DNA of 19,578 nt from an uncultured Collinsella sp. (GTDB lineage Bacteria > Actinomycetota > Coriobacteriia > Coriobacteriales > Coriobacteriaceae): NCBI GenBank assembly GCA_900541195.1, contig UQIY01000042.1, forward strand, positions 1 through 19,578. The letters are read 5' to 3'. Below the pieces are notes generated by a model. The model was given only the letters and a program-made list of their open reading frames with translations, was not told where the DNA came from and searched no databases. Position 1 is the first letter of the stretch. Each line of letters starts with the position of its first letter. Of the stretch, positions 7,695-14,338 are shown one piece after another. The position numbers were made by a program, and so were the translations under genes.

Positions 7695-8348
7695 ATGACC
7701 CCCGCACAGATTGAGTTTTACAAGCGCCTTGCACACGGTCTGGCGCTCCAGTTTGGCCCCAACTGCGAAGTCGTCGTCCACGACTTGGAGACCGATGACG
7801 TGGACCACTCCATCGTAGTGATCGAAAACGGCCACGTCAGCGGGCGCAAACTAGGTGACGGTCCCAGCCATATTGTGCTTGAGTCCATGCACGAGGGCAC
7901 CGCCGACGTGCACGACCGCGAGCCATACCTCACCAAAACCGCCGATGGCAAGCTGCTCAAGTCCTCGACCATCTTTATCCGCAACGACGAGGGCAAGCCC
8001 GTCGGCATTTTGGGCATTAACTTTGACATTACGCTCATGAAGGCTTTTGAGCGCTCGCTCGACGCGCTCACCGGCACGGGCGACAAGGGATACACCGAGC
8101 CCGAGCCCATCACCAAAAACATCGGCGACCTGCTCGAGGATCTGCTGCGCGAGTGCGAGCAGTACGTGGGCAAGCCCGCCGCCCTCATGACCAAGGACGA
8201 GCGCATTCGCGCTATCGGATACCTCGACCGCCGCGGCGCCTTCCTTATCTCCAAATCGAGCGAGCGCGCCTGCGAGTTCTTTGGCATCTCTAAGTACAGC
8301 TTCTATAGCTACCTCAACGAGGCAAAGGCTGCCGCCGGCGACAAATAG
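7695..8348 (+). CDS. YheO/DauR-type PAS and helix-turn-helix transcriptional regulator
   Basis: A 217-residue cytoplasmic DNA-binding regulator. The N-terminal half (about 1-115) fits a YheO-type PAS sensor domain, including EVVVHDL and the strand-rich FIRNDEGKPVGILGINFDI. After a linker of about 30 residues, the C-terminal 60 residues (ALMTKDERIRAIGYLDRRG to FGISKYSFYSYLNEA) are the family's helix-turn-helix. Relatives such as DauR control amino-acid catabolic operons. It is divergent from dpaL across a 277-base region with two palindromic sites, so it probably senses a pathway compound and controls the cluster and itself. E. coli uses a sigma-54 activator (YgeV) at its equivalent cluster. 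The start at 7695 follows AGGAAGG. Only a weak 6-bp hairpin without a U-tract follows the stop. Confidence 0.88.
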   Translation: MTPAQIEFYKRLAHGLALQFGPNCEVVVHDLETDDVDHSIVVIENGHVSGRKLGDGPSHIVLESMHEGTADVHDREPYLTKTADGKLLKSSTIFIRNDEGKPVGILGINFDITLMKAFERSLDALTGTGDKGYTEPEPITKNIGDLLEDLLRECEQYVGKPAALMTKDERIRAIGYLDRRGAFLISKSSERACEFFGISKYSFYSYLNEAKAAAGDK

Positions 8349-8429
8349 TCAGCGCGCCTGCACCCCTCCCCTTTTGGGCGCGAGTTCTGGAATGCACGAA
8401 TCCGAGAGTCGGCCGCAAGGCAAGTTCCA

Positions 8430-8435
8430 TATAAT
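8430..8435 (+). promoter_or_regulatory. -10 element of the promoter for the one-TM protein gene
   Basis: A perfect TATAAT lies 36 bases before the chosen start at 8471, predicting transcription from about 8442. No good -35 hexamer is seen 16-18 bases upstream. An ATG at 8438 lies before the predicted transcript start, which argues for the downstream start. Confidence 0.55.
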
Positions 8436-8470
8436 CGATGAATGCGAATATTTCGAAAGGATGGAACAAG

Positions 8471-9487
8471 ATGGGGTCGAGCAACGCATCACGCAACGGC
8501 CGCGGAGGCACCGTTTCTGGCGCCAGGCATGCGAAACGCGCGTTTGACGAGGGTGAAGACGATCTGTTTGCGTTGAGCCTCGACGACGTGATGAGCGACC
8601 GCCCTTGGACCGCCGAGGAACTCATAGGCGGCGGGGTTCGCCCGACAAGTGCAAAGCCCGTGCCTTCCGCCACGCCCGCCCCGGCATCCGTGCCCGCGGA
8701 CGACTTTGCCACCCGTCCTATCGTGCAGACGACGCGTAACGCCGCCCCTGCACCCCGTCCTGCTAGCGATCCGTCCGAGACGGCGGCATTTCTCGCTGCA
8801 GCGGCACAGCGCCATGCGCCCAGCAGCGCGCCCGCGTATGCCACCCCGCAGCAGCCGACATACGCGGCTCCCGAACCCCAGCCCGAGCCCGAGCTCGAGC
8901 CGCCTGTCATGGATCTGGATGATCTTTCCAACCGCCAGTTTGCCTTTGATTCCTGGGCGGCGGCAGATCTGGACGAGACCTCGAGCGGCATGCCGGCGCT
9001 CGACATTCCGGTAAACCCCCTGTTTACGGCTGCCGAGGAACGCAACTCCGCATACGACAACACCGCAGCATACGCCAACCGCCCGAGCGAACAGCCTCGC
9101 GCCAGCCGCATCGAAACCGAGGATTACGGCCAAGCGTCGCGCGGCTATTCTCGTGACCCGTTTGCTGCCACGCCCGCCCCCGATTACAACCAAGCGAGCG
9201 TAAAGGCAGCCTCGGCATCGTCGTATACCCACGGCACCGACGATAAGCGCGCCGCCGATTACCACACCGAAGAAGAACCGCCGCGCTTTTCGGAGTTTTC
9301 GCAGGCGGCAAAGGTTGTCTTTATCGCCCTCATCATCGCTCTTCTCGGCGTGATCGCGTTTGAGGGATTCCAGCTGTTCCGCGGCCCCACTGCGTCCGAA
9401 TCGGCAACACAGCAAAAAGAGGACGACAACCAGTACCTGGACATCAACACCCTCAAGGGCGACCCCAACAACGGAGACGACGAGTAG
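8471..9487 (+). CDS. Pro/Ala-rich one-pass membrane protein of unknown function
   Basis: A 338-residue protein that I do not recognise. Residues 1-45 are basic then acidic (DEGEDDLFALSLDDVM). Residues 50-270 are low-complexity, rich in Ala, Pro, Ser and Glu and probably disordered. One hydrophobic helix (about 281-299, VVFIALIIALLGVIAF) is followed by a short acidic tail of about 40 residues. There is no signal peptide. The topology suggests a long cytoplasmic domain with a short external tail. The start at 8471 was chosen over 8438 because AAAGG lies ten bases upstream and the -10 box at 8430 excludes the earlier ATG. Envelope, division or secretion scaffolds have this architecture, but nothing in the sequence selects among them. 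It is unlikely to belong to the purine cluster. Confidence 0.8.
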   Translation: MGSSNASRNGRGGTVSGARHAKRAFDEGEDDLFALSLDDVMSDRPWTAEELIGGGVRPTSAKPVPSATPAPASVPADDFATRPIVQTTRNAAPAPRPASDPSETAAFLAAAAQRHAPSSAPAYATPQQPTYAAPEPQPEPELEPPVMDLDDLSNRQFAFDSWAAADLDETSSGMPALDIPVNPLFTAAEERNSAYDNTAAYANRPSEQPRASRIETEDYGQASRGYSRDPFAATPAPDYNQASVKAASASSYTHGTDDKRAADYHTEEEPPRFSEFSQAAKVVFIALIIALLGVIAFEGFQLFRGPTASESATQQKEDDNQYLDINTLKGDPNNGDDE

Positions 9488-9556
9488 CGAGGGTTAGGGA
9501 TGGCTGAAGCGTCCACATGCAACACCAGCTTCTACGTGCTGTTTTGTCATCCGGTT

Positions 9557-9640
9557 ACACTTTTCCGGATGTTGAGACCGTCAGATTCGACACTTTTCCG
9601 TACTTTCTTACGGCCGATTTCGACACTTTTCCGGATGTTG
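9557..9640 (+). repeat. Three direct repeats with an exact 33-bp period
   Basis: ACACTTTTCCG occurs at 9557, 9590 and 9623, exactly 33 bases apart. Copies 1 and 3 continue with GATGTTG; copies 2 and 3 are preceded by TTCG. The plus frame from 9517 reads through as an 11-residue peptide repeat (DTFPDV/DTFPYF) because 33 is a multiple of three, but it has no convincing ribosome binding site, so I do not call a gene. The rest of 9488-9680 shows nothing else. Confidence 0.75.
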
Positions 9641-9696
9641 GCCGAATAATCGCCGCGCAATCAAGCGTCGCTTGCACGTCATTTCGCAGGCGGCGC

Positions 9697-9726
9697 TTGA
9701 TTTCTGTCCGCGCGCGCTGATAGACT
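9697..9726 (+). promoter_or_regulatory. Sigma-70-type promoter for the riboswitch-led gene
   Basis: TTGATT (9697-9702) and TAGACT (9721-9726) are separated by 18 bases, predicting transcription from about 9733. That is just upstream of a small GCCC/GGGC hairpin (9734-9750) and the folded leader at 9754-9842. Confidence 0.5.
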
Positions 9727-9753
9727 CCATCGTGCCCGCAAGGAGTGGGCGCG

Positions 9754-9842
9754 TTTTATCCAGAGTCGGGGTAGAGAGTTGGCTCCACAATCCCGACGCC
9801 AACCGGCCAAGAGGCACGGTGGCCCTGCCAACATCGATGAAA
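9754..9842 (+). ncRNA. SAM-clan (SAM-I/SAM-IV-like) riboswitch candidate
   Basis: The leader has, in order, landmarks of the SAM-I family: TTTTATCCAGAG (P1 5' strand and core), a GAGAG-TTGGCTC element, a CCAACC core (9799-9804) and a GGTG element (9818-9821). P1 closes between TTTTATC (9754-9760) and GATGAAA (9836-9842) with one wobble pair. P2 is TCGGGG (9766-9771) with TCCCGA (9791-9796). A P3-like GGCCA/TGGCC stem is at 9805-9809 and 9820-9824. The P4 hairpin of SAM-I appears to be missing or reduced. The P1 3' strand overlaps the Shine-Dalgarno AAAGGAG (9840-9846), so ligand binding would block translation. Assignment is by eye; a covariance-model search is decisive. Confidence 0.55.
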
Positions 9843-9851
9843 GGAGTCCGT

Positions 9852-10274
9852 ATGGACAATTTCTCCGTGCGCAGTGAGCGCAATTTCCACAACCTGGCAT
9901 CCAAACCAAAACGAATGCATCTTCTGGACGAGCCGAATGGCTACGCCTCGACCATGGTCAAGAGCAGCCTCTCCCACCAGATGCGCTTTACGGTACAGAA
10001 GCTCGAGGAAGAGCTCTGTGCTGCCGGCAACCCGCACGTACTGCAGATCAAGCTGCTCGGAGACGACTCGCGCGAGCCGTCCAGCTGGAAGCTCTTTGCC
10101 GACGGCAAGTGCGTTGCGGACGGATCCGGCGCCTTTGCCCGCGAGTGCTTCTGCGAGGGAGCCGAGGCATTCCTGGACCTGTGCCGCGGCGCCGTGCGCG
10201 CGGCCGAGCTGCGCCAATGGAGCCAGAGGGAGCACGAGCTGCTGAGTGCCGTGCGCGGGATTGCGATGGTGTAG
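9852..10274 (+). CDS. Small protein of unknown function under a riboswitch-like leader
   Basis: A 140-residue soluble protein that I do not recognise. It has a basic N-terminus (residues 1-25), a helix-prone amphipathic middle (about 35-60, QMRFTVQKLEEELCA), a probable beta segment (HVLQIKLLGDD) and a C-terminal helical region with paired cysteines (ECFCEGAEAFLDLC). There is no signal peptide or membrane segment. The start at 9852 has AAAGGAG five bases upstream; the open frame continues back to 9672, but that stretch is the structured leader and promoter. If the leader is a SAM riboswitch, a link to methionine, SAM or sulphur metabolism is implied by regulation only. It is convergent with the exonuclease gene, with a hairpin between them. 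Confidence 0.8.
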   Translation: MDNFSVRSERNFHNLASKPKRMHLLDEPNGYASTMVKSSLSHQMRFTVQKLEEELCAAGNPHVLQIKLLGDDSREPSSWKLFADGKCVADGSGAFARECFCEGAEAFLDLCRGAVRAAELRQWSQREHELLSAVRGIAMV

Positions 10275-10324
10275 GCAGACAGACCAGGCAGCTCGTCATA
10301 CTGGTTGACGCTTTGATTCAAACA

Positions 10325-10358
10325 GCATGGTGGAGCCGCGCTTACAGCTCCGCCATGC
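10325..10358. terminator. Hairpin terminator between convergent genes
   Basis: Arms 10325-10336 and 10347-10358 pair over 12 positions (one U/G wobble in plus-strand RNA, A/C in minus) around a 10-nt loop. It lies 50 bases after the 140-aa gene and 26 bases after the exonuclease stop on the other strand. On the minus strand TGTTTG follows, and on the plus strand CAAACC follows. It probably acts mainly on the exonuclease transcript and perhaps in both directions. Confidence 0.65.
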
Positions 10359-10384
10359 CAAACCGAATGGCGTTCTCAAAAGGC

Positions 10385-11119
10385 CTACCTCCCCTCCGCC
10401 TTCAGCTTCAGCAGCAAGTCACCCAGCTCGGGGCACTTGCTAGAAAGGCGCGTCTGAGCTCGCTCGCCCATCCCCCACCGCTGGCGGATCTCCTGGGCGT
10501 GCGGACTCACATGATAGTCCCCGTCCATCATCTGCTTGAGCAGCTTGGCGGTCACGCGCGCATCGGCTAGGGCGCTGTGGGCATGGCCCGTCGACTCGTC
10601 AAACTCGATGCCAAACCACGTCGCCGCGTCGCCCAACGAGACGTGCCCATGGCCGCCAACGTCCATGATCGAGGTGTAAAACGCCTGCAAGTCGGCCCAG
10701 TCCGTAGGAAATGAGGAAAGGTCGATGCGCTTTGCCTGGCACTCGGTCAAAAGCTGTCGGCGGTCCGCCCCGCTCCAGCAAACCACCTGAGCGGAGTAGC
10801 GACCGATCCAATCGCCGAGCCTTTTAATCACCACGTAGAGCGGATCGGCCATCGCAGTGTCCACGGCCGATATCCCCGTGAGCTCGCGGACGGGATACGC
10901 AACACCTTCGGCATATTCCGTCTGCACAAACTGCGAGAACTCGCCCATCACGTTGCCGCGGTAATCGAGCTTGACGGCGCCGATCTCGATAATCTCGTTG
11001 CGCAGCCCGCGGCGCTGGCGCTGTCTTGGCACCGGAGCGAACTCAAAGTCGAGCACGATCTGGCGCGCAAAGTTCGTCGTATCGATAGCCGACACACCCG
11101 GCGTCTTTTTGTCTGGCAC
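10385..11119 (-). CDS. DEDDh-family 3'-5' exonuclease
   Basis: A 244-residue exonuclease-domain protein. The four acidic residues and the histidine of the DnaQ-like DEDDh fold are visible: D24 and E26 in LDFEF, D119 in SGADRRQLL, and H181 with D186 in HSALADA. The segment after residue 205 is a short charged tail without a known domain. Family members trim 3' ends of DNA or RNA (DnaQ epsilon, RNase T, KapD/ERI-1 types). A stand-alone exonuclease of this length with an insert between Exo I and Exo II is closest to the KapD-like group, but the substrate is not determined. The start is a GTG at 11119 with AGAAAGG eight bases upstream. No operon partner is visible. Confidence 0.87.
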   Translation of the reverse strand: MPDKKTPGVSAIDTTNFARQIVLDFEFAPVPRQRQRRGLRNEIIEIGAVKLDYRGNVMGEFSQFVQTEYAEGVAYPVRELTGISAVDTAMADPLYVVIKRLGDWIGRYSAQVVCWSGADRRQLLTECQAKRIDLSSFPTDWADLQAFYTSIMDVGGHGHVSLGDAATWFGIEFDESTGHAHSALADARVTAKLLKQMMDGDYHVSPHAQEIRQRWGMGERAQTRLSSKCPELGDLLLKLKAEGR

Positions 11120-11188
11120 GGTCAGGGCCTTTCTCCGTCAACTGCCGCTCGTTTCATAGGCGGCTACATTGCCGTAAGAATAGGCGGT

Positions 11189-11236
11189 CGCGCGGACATA
11201 AAAGCGGGGCGCAATGCCACGCTCGATGTCCGCGCG
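11189..11236. repeat. 11-bp perfect inverted repeat upstream of the exonuclease gene
   Basis: CGCGCGGACAT (11189-11199) and ATGTCCGCGCG (11226-11236) are exact inverted copies separated by 26 bases. They lie 70-117 bases upstream of the exonuclease start and upstream of the small-peptide promoter on the other strand. The element could be a hairpin in either transcript or an operator shared by the divergent genes. Confidence 0.6.
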
Positions 11237-11317
11237 CTGTATGGATAGTCCCAAAAGAGCCATCAGCCCGATGCACCATTATAAGCGAACATATATTCGT
11301 ATTTATGACCGCGCTTT

Positions 11318-11325
11318 GATAGAAT
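11318..11325 (+). promoter_or_regulatory. Extended -10 promoter for the small peptide
   Basis: TGATAGAAT (from 11317) fits an extended -10 element (TGn followed by TAGAAT at 11320-11325). It gives transcription from about 11332 and a 5' leader of roughly 58 bases before the peptide start at 11390. No good -35 is visible, which is usual for extended -10 promoters. Confidence 0.45.
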
Positions 11326-11389
11326 GGCAGTTGTTGACGGCAGTTCCATGTGCCGGGCAGCGCCCTCCATGCGACGGGAGGTGATGCCC

Positions 11390-11515
11390 ATGACCGATCT
11401 GATTGATTTCGTGAAGCTCCTGACCGCTTTGGTCTCGCTCCTCACGGCGCTTATCGGACTTACCGAGGCACTCAAGCAGCGTACGAAGCAAAAGAAGAGG
11501 GGTCGACGCCGTTAA
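11390..11515 (+). CDS. 41-aa hydrophobic-basic peptide, type I or holin-like toxin candidate
   Basis: Encodes a 41-residue peptide: a short N-terminal segment (MTDLIDFVK), one hydrophobic helix (about 10-26, LLTALVSLLTALIGL) and a strongly basic tail (KQRTKQKKRGRRR). This layout is that of Gram-positive type I toxins and the putative holin-like toxin family, which insert into the inner membrane. The start at 11390 follows GGGAGGTG; the frame is open from 11324, but the longer form lacks a ribosome binding site. The stop codon lies inside a set of competing hairpins (11497-11545), and such structured 3' ends are typical of type I toxin mRNAs. No antisense RNA can be proved from sequence. A non-toxic small membrane protein is the alternative. 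Confidence 0.6.
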   Translation: MTDLIDFVKLLTALVSLLTALIGLTEALKQRTKQKKRGRRR

Positions 11516-11545
11516 GGCATTGACCCCTTGAACTAAGTAACGGCG
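11497..11545 (+). other. Competing hairpins over the end of the small-peptide gene
   Basis: Two 8-bp stems are mutually exclusive as simple hairpins: GAGGGGTC (11497-11504) with GACCCCTT (11522-11529), and CGCCGTTA (11507-11514) with TAACGGCG (11538-11545). A further GCCCA/TGGGC hairpin lies at about 11547-11570, followed by CGACTTTATT. One of these may be the transcript terminator; the alternatives may regulate mRNA folding. The remainder of 11546-11652 shows no gene. Confidence 0.5.
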
Positions 11546-11652
11546 CTGCCCAGCTATCACCCTTGGGCTGCCGTCGACTTTATTCTACCCACGGTTGCCA
11601 GGTTTACCAAATGGATTTTCGGTAAAGGAAGCACGGCACGCCCGCAAAACCA

Positions 11653-12303
11653 CTACGCCCCAAGTGCCGCCATGGGGATCACCGCCACGCCGTCGTCGCG
11701 CGTGTAGGCGATGCTCCCCTTGCCCACCACAACCGCCAAAAACGCCGGCGCGGCATTCTGGGCGGCAGGATTGGAGAGCGCTTTCCTCTCCAGCGCCTTG
11801 AGATTTCTCGCTCCATCGTCTGCTTTCGCATCACTCAGCTTGACCTCAATGGCTCCCCAGCGCCCGTCGTGCTCAACGATCAGATCGACCTCAAGGCCCT
11901 TCTCATCTCGGAAATAATGGACACTGTTGTCGACACCGCCGTAGGTGGAAAGGAACACACGCACGTCGCGCAGAACGAGGTTCTCAAAGAGCATCCCCAG
12001 CGTTTGCATATCGCCAAGCAGCCGCTCAGGGGTAGCCCCCAGCAACGCCGCCGCAAGTGACGGGTCGCAGAAGTAGCGCTTGGGGCGCACGCGAACGCGG
12101 GCCTTCGAGCGCATGGGCGGCTCCCATCCGCACAGGTCCTCGGTCAGCTTGAGCCTGTTGAAGAGATCCAGGTACGCAGCAATGGTCCTCTCGTCGGGGC
12201 CCGCCTCACCGTAAGAGGTGTCCTTTATGAGCGTCTTGTACGTGACAGCCTGGCTCTCGTTCATGGCAAGAGCTCGCAAAAGGCCGTGTGCAAGCTCGGG
12301 CGA
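11653..12303 (-). pseudogene. 5'-truncated AAA ATPase, DUF4143 C-terminal half only
   Basis: The remaining 216 codons match the C-terminal half of AAA_14/DUF4143 ATP-binding proteins, which are normally about 400 or more residues. Visible parts are the winged-helix-like middle (TYKTLIKDTSYGEAGPDERTIAAYLDLF), the GMLFENLVLRDVR segment and the nuclease-like core GLEVDLIVEHDGRWGAIEVKLSD. The Walker A/B ATPase domain is absent. The frame stays open upstream of any good start (SPELAHGLLRALAMNES, family-like sequence) until a TGA at 12304-12306, where resemblance stops. A TTG at 12279 could start a 208-residue remnant, but there is no good ribosome binding site. Deletion or rearrangement at the junction with the 23-bp repeats is inferred. 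The full-length family is often found in accessory DNA; its role is poorly known. Confidence 0.8.
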
Positions 12304-12312
12304 TCATGCGAT

Positions 12313-12421
12313 ATGTGAAATTACGCCATTCTCAATGCTGTTTTCACGCTACTTTCAATGTAGTTTTTACGCCATGACCGATGTAGTTTTTACGCCATTT
12401 TCATTGAAGGTTTTACGCTTG
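12313..12421. repeat. Five tandem copies of a 23-bp repeat
   Basis: The core TTACGCCAT, or a close variant, occurs at 12321, 12344 (TCACGCTAC), 12367, 12390 and 12413 (TTACGCTTG), exactly 23 bases apart. Copies 3 and 4 share TGTAGTTTTTACGCCAT in full (12359-12375, 12382-12398). They lie immediately upstream of the truncated ATPase on its coding strand. This layout suits iteron-like or operator arrays bound by a multimeric protein. The remaining 12422-12500 contains only the start of a composite terminator region. Confidence 0.8.
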
Positions 12422-12502
12422 GCATCCTTAGCGCGACGCTCGCTCAACCCCTGATCACCGGATTGCCCGAATTCCGGGATGCTGCCTCCGCTCCAAACAA
12501 AA

Positions 12503-12559
12503 GGCCCAACTCGCGATGAGCTGCCTCCCATTCCTTAAACATTAGAAATGGGAGGCTTT
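12503..12559. terminator. Composite hairpin region next to array 1
   Basis: A 10-bp perfect stem GCCTCCCATT (12523-12532) with AATGGGAGGC (12547-12556) is followed on the plus strand by TTTCC. Beside it a 6-bp stem (12507-12512 with 12518-12523, one wobble on the minus strand) is followed on the minus strand by GGGCCTTTTGTTTGG. The flank 12481-12523 closely resembles the xdhD terminator and its preceding half-repeat (16510-16552). It probably ends minus-strand transcription coming from the ATPase gene through array 1. Confidence 0.6.
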
Positions 12560-12577
12560 CCACCCCATGCCTCTATC

Positions 12578-12930
12578 GGAAACGGCATCCCGTCCTGAGC
12601 ATCGAATCCGGGACGCAGTTTCCGCATGCGGCTTCGTTAGGAAAGCATATTCCACTCTGAGCGCTCATTCCGGGGTGCAATTTCCGCCAGAGACGCCGCC
12701 GAGAAAGCGCATCCCGGTTTGGAGCCGAAATCTGGATGCGGTTTCCGCTTGAAGGGCGATCCGGAAAGCGCGTCCCATTCTGAGGCTCGATACCGGGACG
12801 CAGTTTCCGCGAGGGGCCAATCCGGAAAGGCCATCCCACTCTGAAGCCATAATCTGGGACGCGCTTTCCGCCAAAGGCCGCAAAGGGAAAGCGCATCCCA
12901 TTCCGAGCATCACATCAGAGCGCTTGGTTA
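12578..12930. repeat. Hairpin-repeat array 1 (six 47-nt units, 61-62-nt period)
   Basis: Units start at 12578, 12640, 12702, 12763, 12824 and 12886. The left arm consensus is GGAAAGCGCATCCC and the right arm GGGACGCAGTTTCCG, with a 17-19-nt centre often containing CTGAGC. The arms are inverted copies, so each unit can form a stem of up to 14 positions. Spacers are 14-15 nt and differ. The sixth unit is decayed and runs into the ATPase stop codon at 12928. Because 62 is not a multiple of three, all frames through the array read as repetitive peptides (such as GNCVPD), which are not genes. The rest of 12560-12577 holds nothing. Confidence 0.93.
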
Positions 12931-14319
12931 TCTCCGCTCGCACATCTCGGCAAACGAAATCAGCTTGGTATCTCCCCTGCTCGCCGCGGCTTCCTGACAT
13001 CCTTGCGTAAAGCCACCCTTCGAGAAGATCACGTAGCTTTTATGCTGCCGCCTAAAGAGCTCGCTTCGGTACACGAGCTTTTCCAGAACATCCCCGCCTA
13101 CCGGTTCGTTACGCCATTTGCACTCCGCAAAGAGTGCCGCGCCTTCTCCGTCGTCGACAATCAAATCGATCTCTTCCTGCGTACGCGTCCGATTGTCCGT
13201 TCCCCACCAACGGCCCACCGTCGCCGGAATCACATCGAGCTGGCCCGCGCGCGCAAGTTCGTACACGTACTGCTTGCAAATGAGCTCAAATACCACGCCC
13301 ATATAGTCGGACAGATGCGGCTCGATGCGCGCGTATGCCATCTCGGCCATGCTGTTTTGAATGAGCCCGATGTTCTGCGGCACAAACCGGTACCAGAACC
13401 TAAACATCTGATCGCACAGTTGATACACGGCCCGTTTGTTGCTCGTCTCGTTGAGCGGCAACTCGCGCTCGACGATGCCGAGCGATATCAGCTTATCAAC
13501 GTACATTTTAACGTTACTCGCAGGAATCCCCGCGGCGCCGGCAATCTCCGAGAGCTTCGAGCGGCCTTGGGCGATCGCCTGCACAATGGCATCGTATTGC
13601 TCGGGGTTGCGGCACTCCTGCAGCAGCAAGTTACTCGGCTCTTCGAAGAGATAGCCCGAAGGATTGAGGAACAAACGCTTGATGTTATCTTTGAGCGATA
13701 CCGACGGGTCAACTTTTTCAACATACGCGGGAATACCGCCCGTCTTGCCGTAGCAAACTGCTGCATCCTCGTAATCCATCCTGTGCCACAGGCCAAGCGT
13801 CGTCAAAAAGTCGAGCGGCATGATTTTAAACTGCGCCGTTCGCCTGCCGTAGAGCGGACTCTCGTAGCCTAGCACTTGCTCTTCCATAAATGAAAGCGAT
13901 GACCCGCACAGGATAAGCATGAGCTTGGTTTCTTTGTACAAATGGTCGATTTTTTCCTGCAGCAAAGAGCTGACCTCGGGGCACGACTGAGCCAGGTAAG
14001 GATACTCGTCGATTACAACGACCAAACGGCTGTCGCGCGACATGGCGGCAAGTGCATCGAACGCCTCGTCAAAGCTTCTAAACGCCACACTTGCCGCGCC
14101 CGTCTGACTGGCAAGCATCGCTTGGCTCAAGTACTGCAAGTTCGCCTCCGCATTGGTGCGGCGCGCCTGAAAGTAAATGGCGTGCTTGCCCTGAATAAAC
14201 TCCGTGATAAGGCGCGTCTTGCCCACGCGACGGCGCCCGTAGATTACGGGCATTTCGAATGAATCCGAACTGTAGAGCCGATTGAGCTCGGACATTTCCG
14301 CTGTTCTTCCGATAAACAT
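12928..14319 (-). CDS. ATP-binding protein, archaeal-ATPase/DUF234 type
   Basis: A 463-residue intact AAA-type ATPase with Walker A GRRRVGKT at 28-35 and Walker B LVVVIDEYPY at 99-108. A GSSLSFM sensor-like segment follows, then a winged-helix region (about 255-300, SKLSEIAGAAGIPASNVKMYVDKLISLGIVERE) and a C-terminal DUF234 nuclease-like domain with EIDLIVDD and ALFAECKW, a PD-(D/E)xK pattern. Members are widespread in anaerobes' accessory DNA; their function is not settled, though defence or mobile-element roles have been proposed. The start at 14319 has AGAAGG eight bases upstream. The gene stands alone, with repeat arrays 1 and 2 beyond its two ends and a perfect inverted repeat in its leader region. 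It belongs to a different subgroup from the truncated DUF4143 copy nearby. Confidence 0.9.
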   Translation of the reverse strand: MFIGRTAEMSELNRLYSSDSFEMPVIYGRRRVGKTRLITEFIQGKHAIYFQARRTNAEANLQYLSQAMLASQTGAASVAFRSFDEAFDALAAMSRDSRLVVVIDEYPYLAQSCPEVSSLLQEKIDHLYKETKLMLILCGSSLSFMEEQVLGYESPLYGRRTAQFKIMPLDFLTTLGLWHRMDYEDAAVCYGKTGGIPAYVEKVDPSVSLKDNIKRLFLNPSGYLFEEPSNLLLQECRNPEQYDAIVQAIAQGRSKLSEIAGAAGIPASNVKMYVDKLISLGIVERELPLNETSNKRAVYQLCDQMFRFWYRFVPQNIGLIQNSMAEMAYARIEPHLSDYMGVVFELICKQYVYELARAGQLDVIPATVGRWWGTDNRTRTQEEIDLIVDDGEGAALFAECKWRNEPVGGDVLEKLVYRSELFRRQHKSYVIFSKGGFTQGCQEAAASRGDTKLISFAEMCERR

Positions 14320-14338
14320 GCGCGCGCCTTCTATCCTC

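Noticed and set aside
8350..8381. Terminator after the regulator gene
   Set aside because: Only a 6-bp CGCGCC/GGCGCG stem with a long loop and no U-tract; too weak to call.
8314..9415. Minus-strand frames of 265 and 308 aa opposite the one-TM protein
   Set aside because: Composition is of the shadow type (Arg, Gly, Ala, Cys rich), while the plus strand has a promoter, a ribosome binding site and a coherent membrane helix.
9517..9720. 67-aa repetitive peptide (DTFPDV repeats)
   Set aside because: It lacks a ribosome binding site, and the frame is explained by a 33-bp DNA repeat; kept as a repeat and not as a gene.
12573..12896. Protein-coding frames through the arrays (also 14358-14723, 14383-14628, 16251-16469 and 16312-16992)
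   Set aside because: The peptides are just the hairpin repeat translated in shifting frames, since 62 is not a multiple of three. They lack ribosome binding sites and run across array borders or into the xdhD gene.
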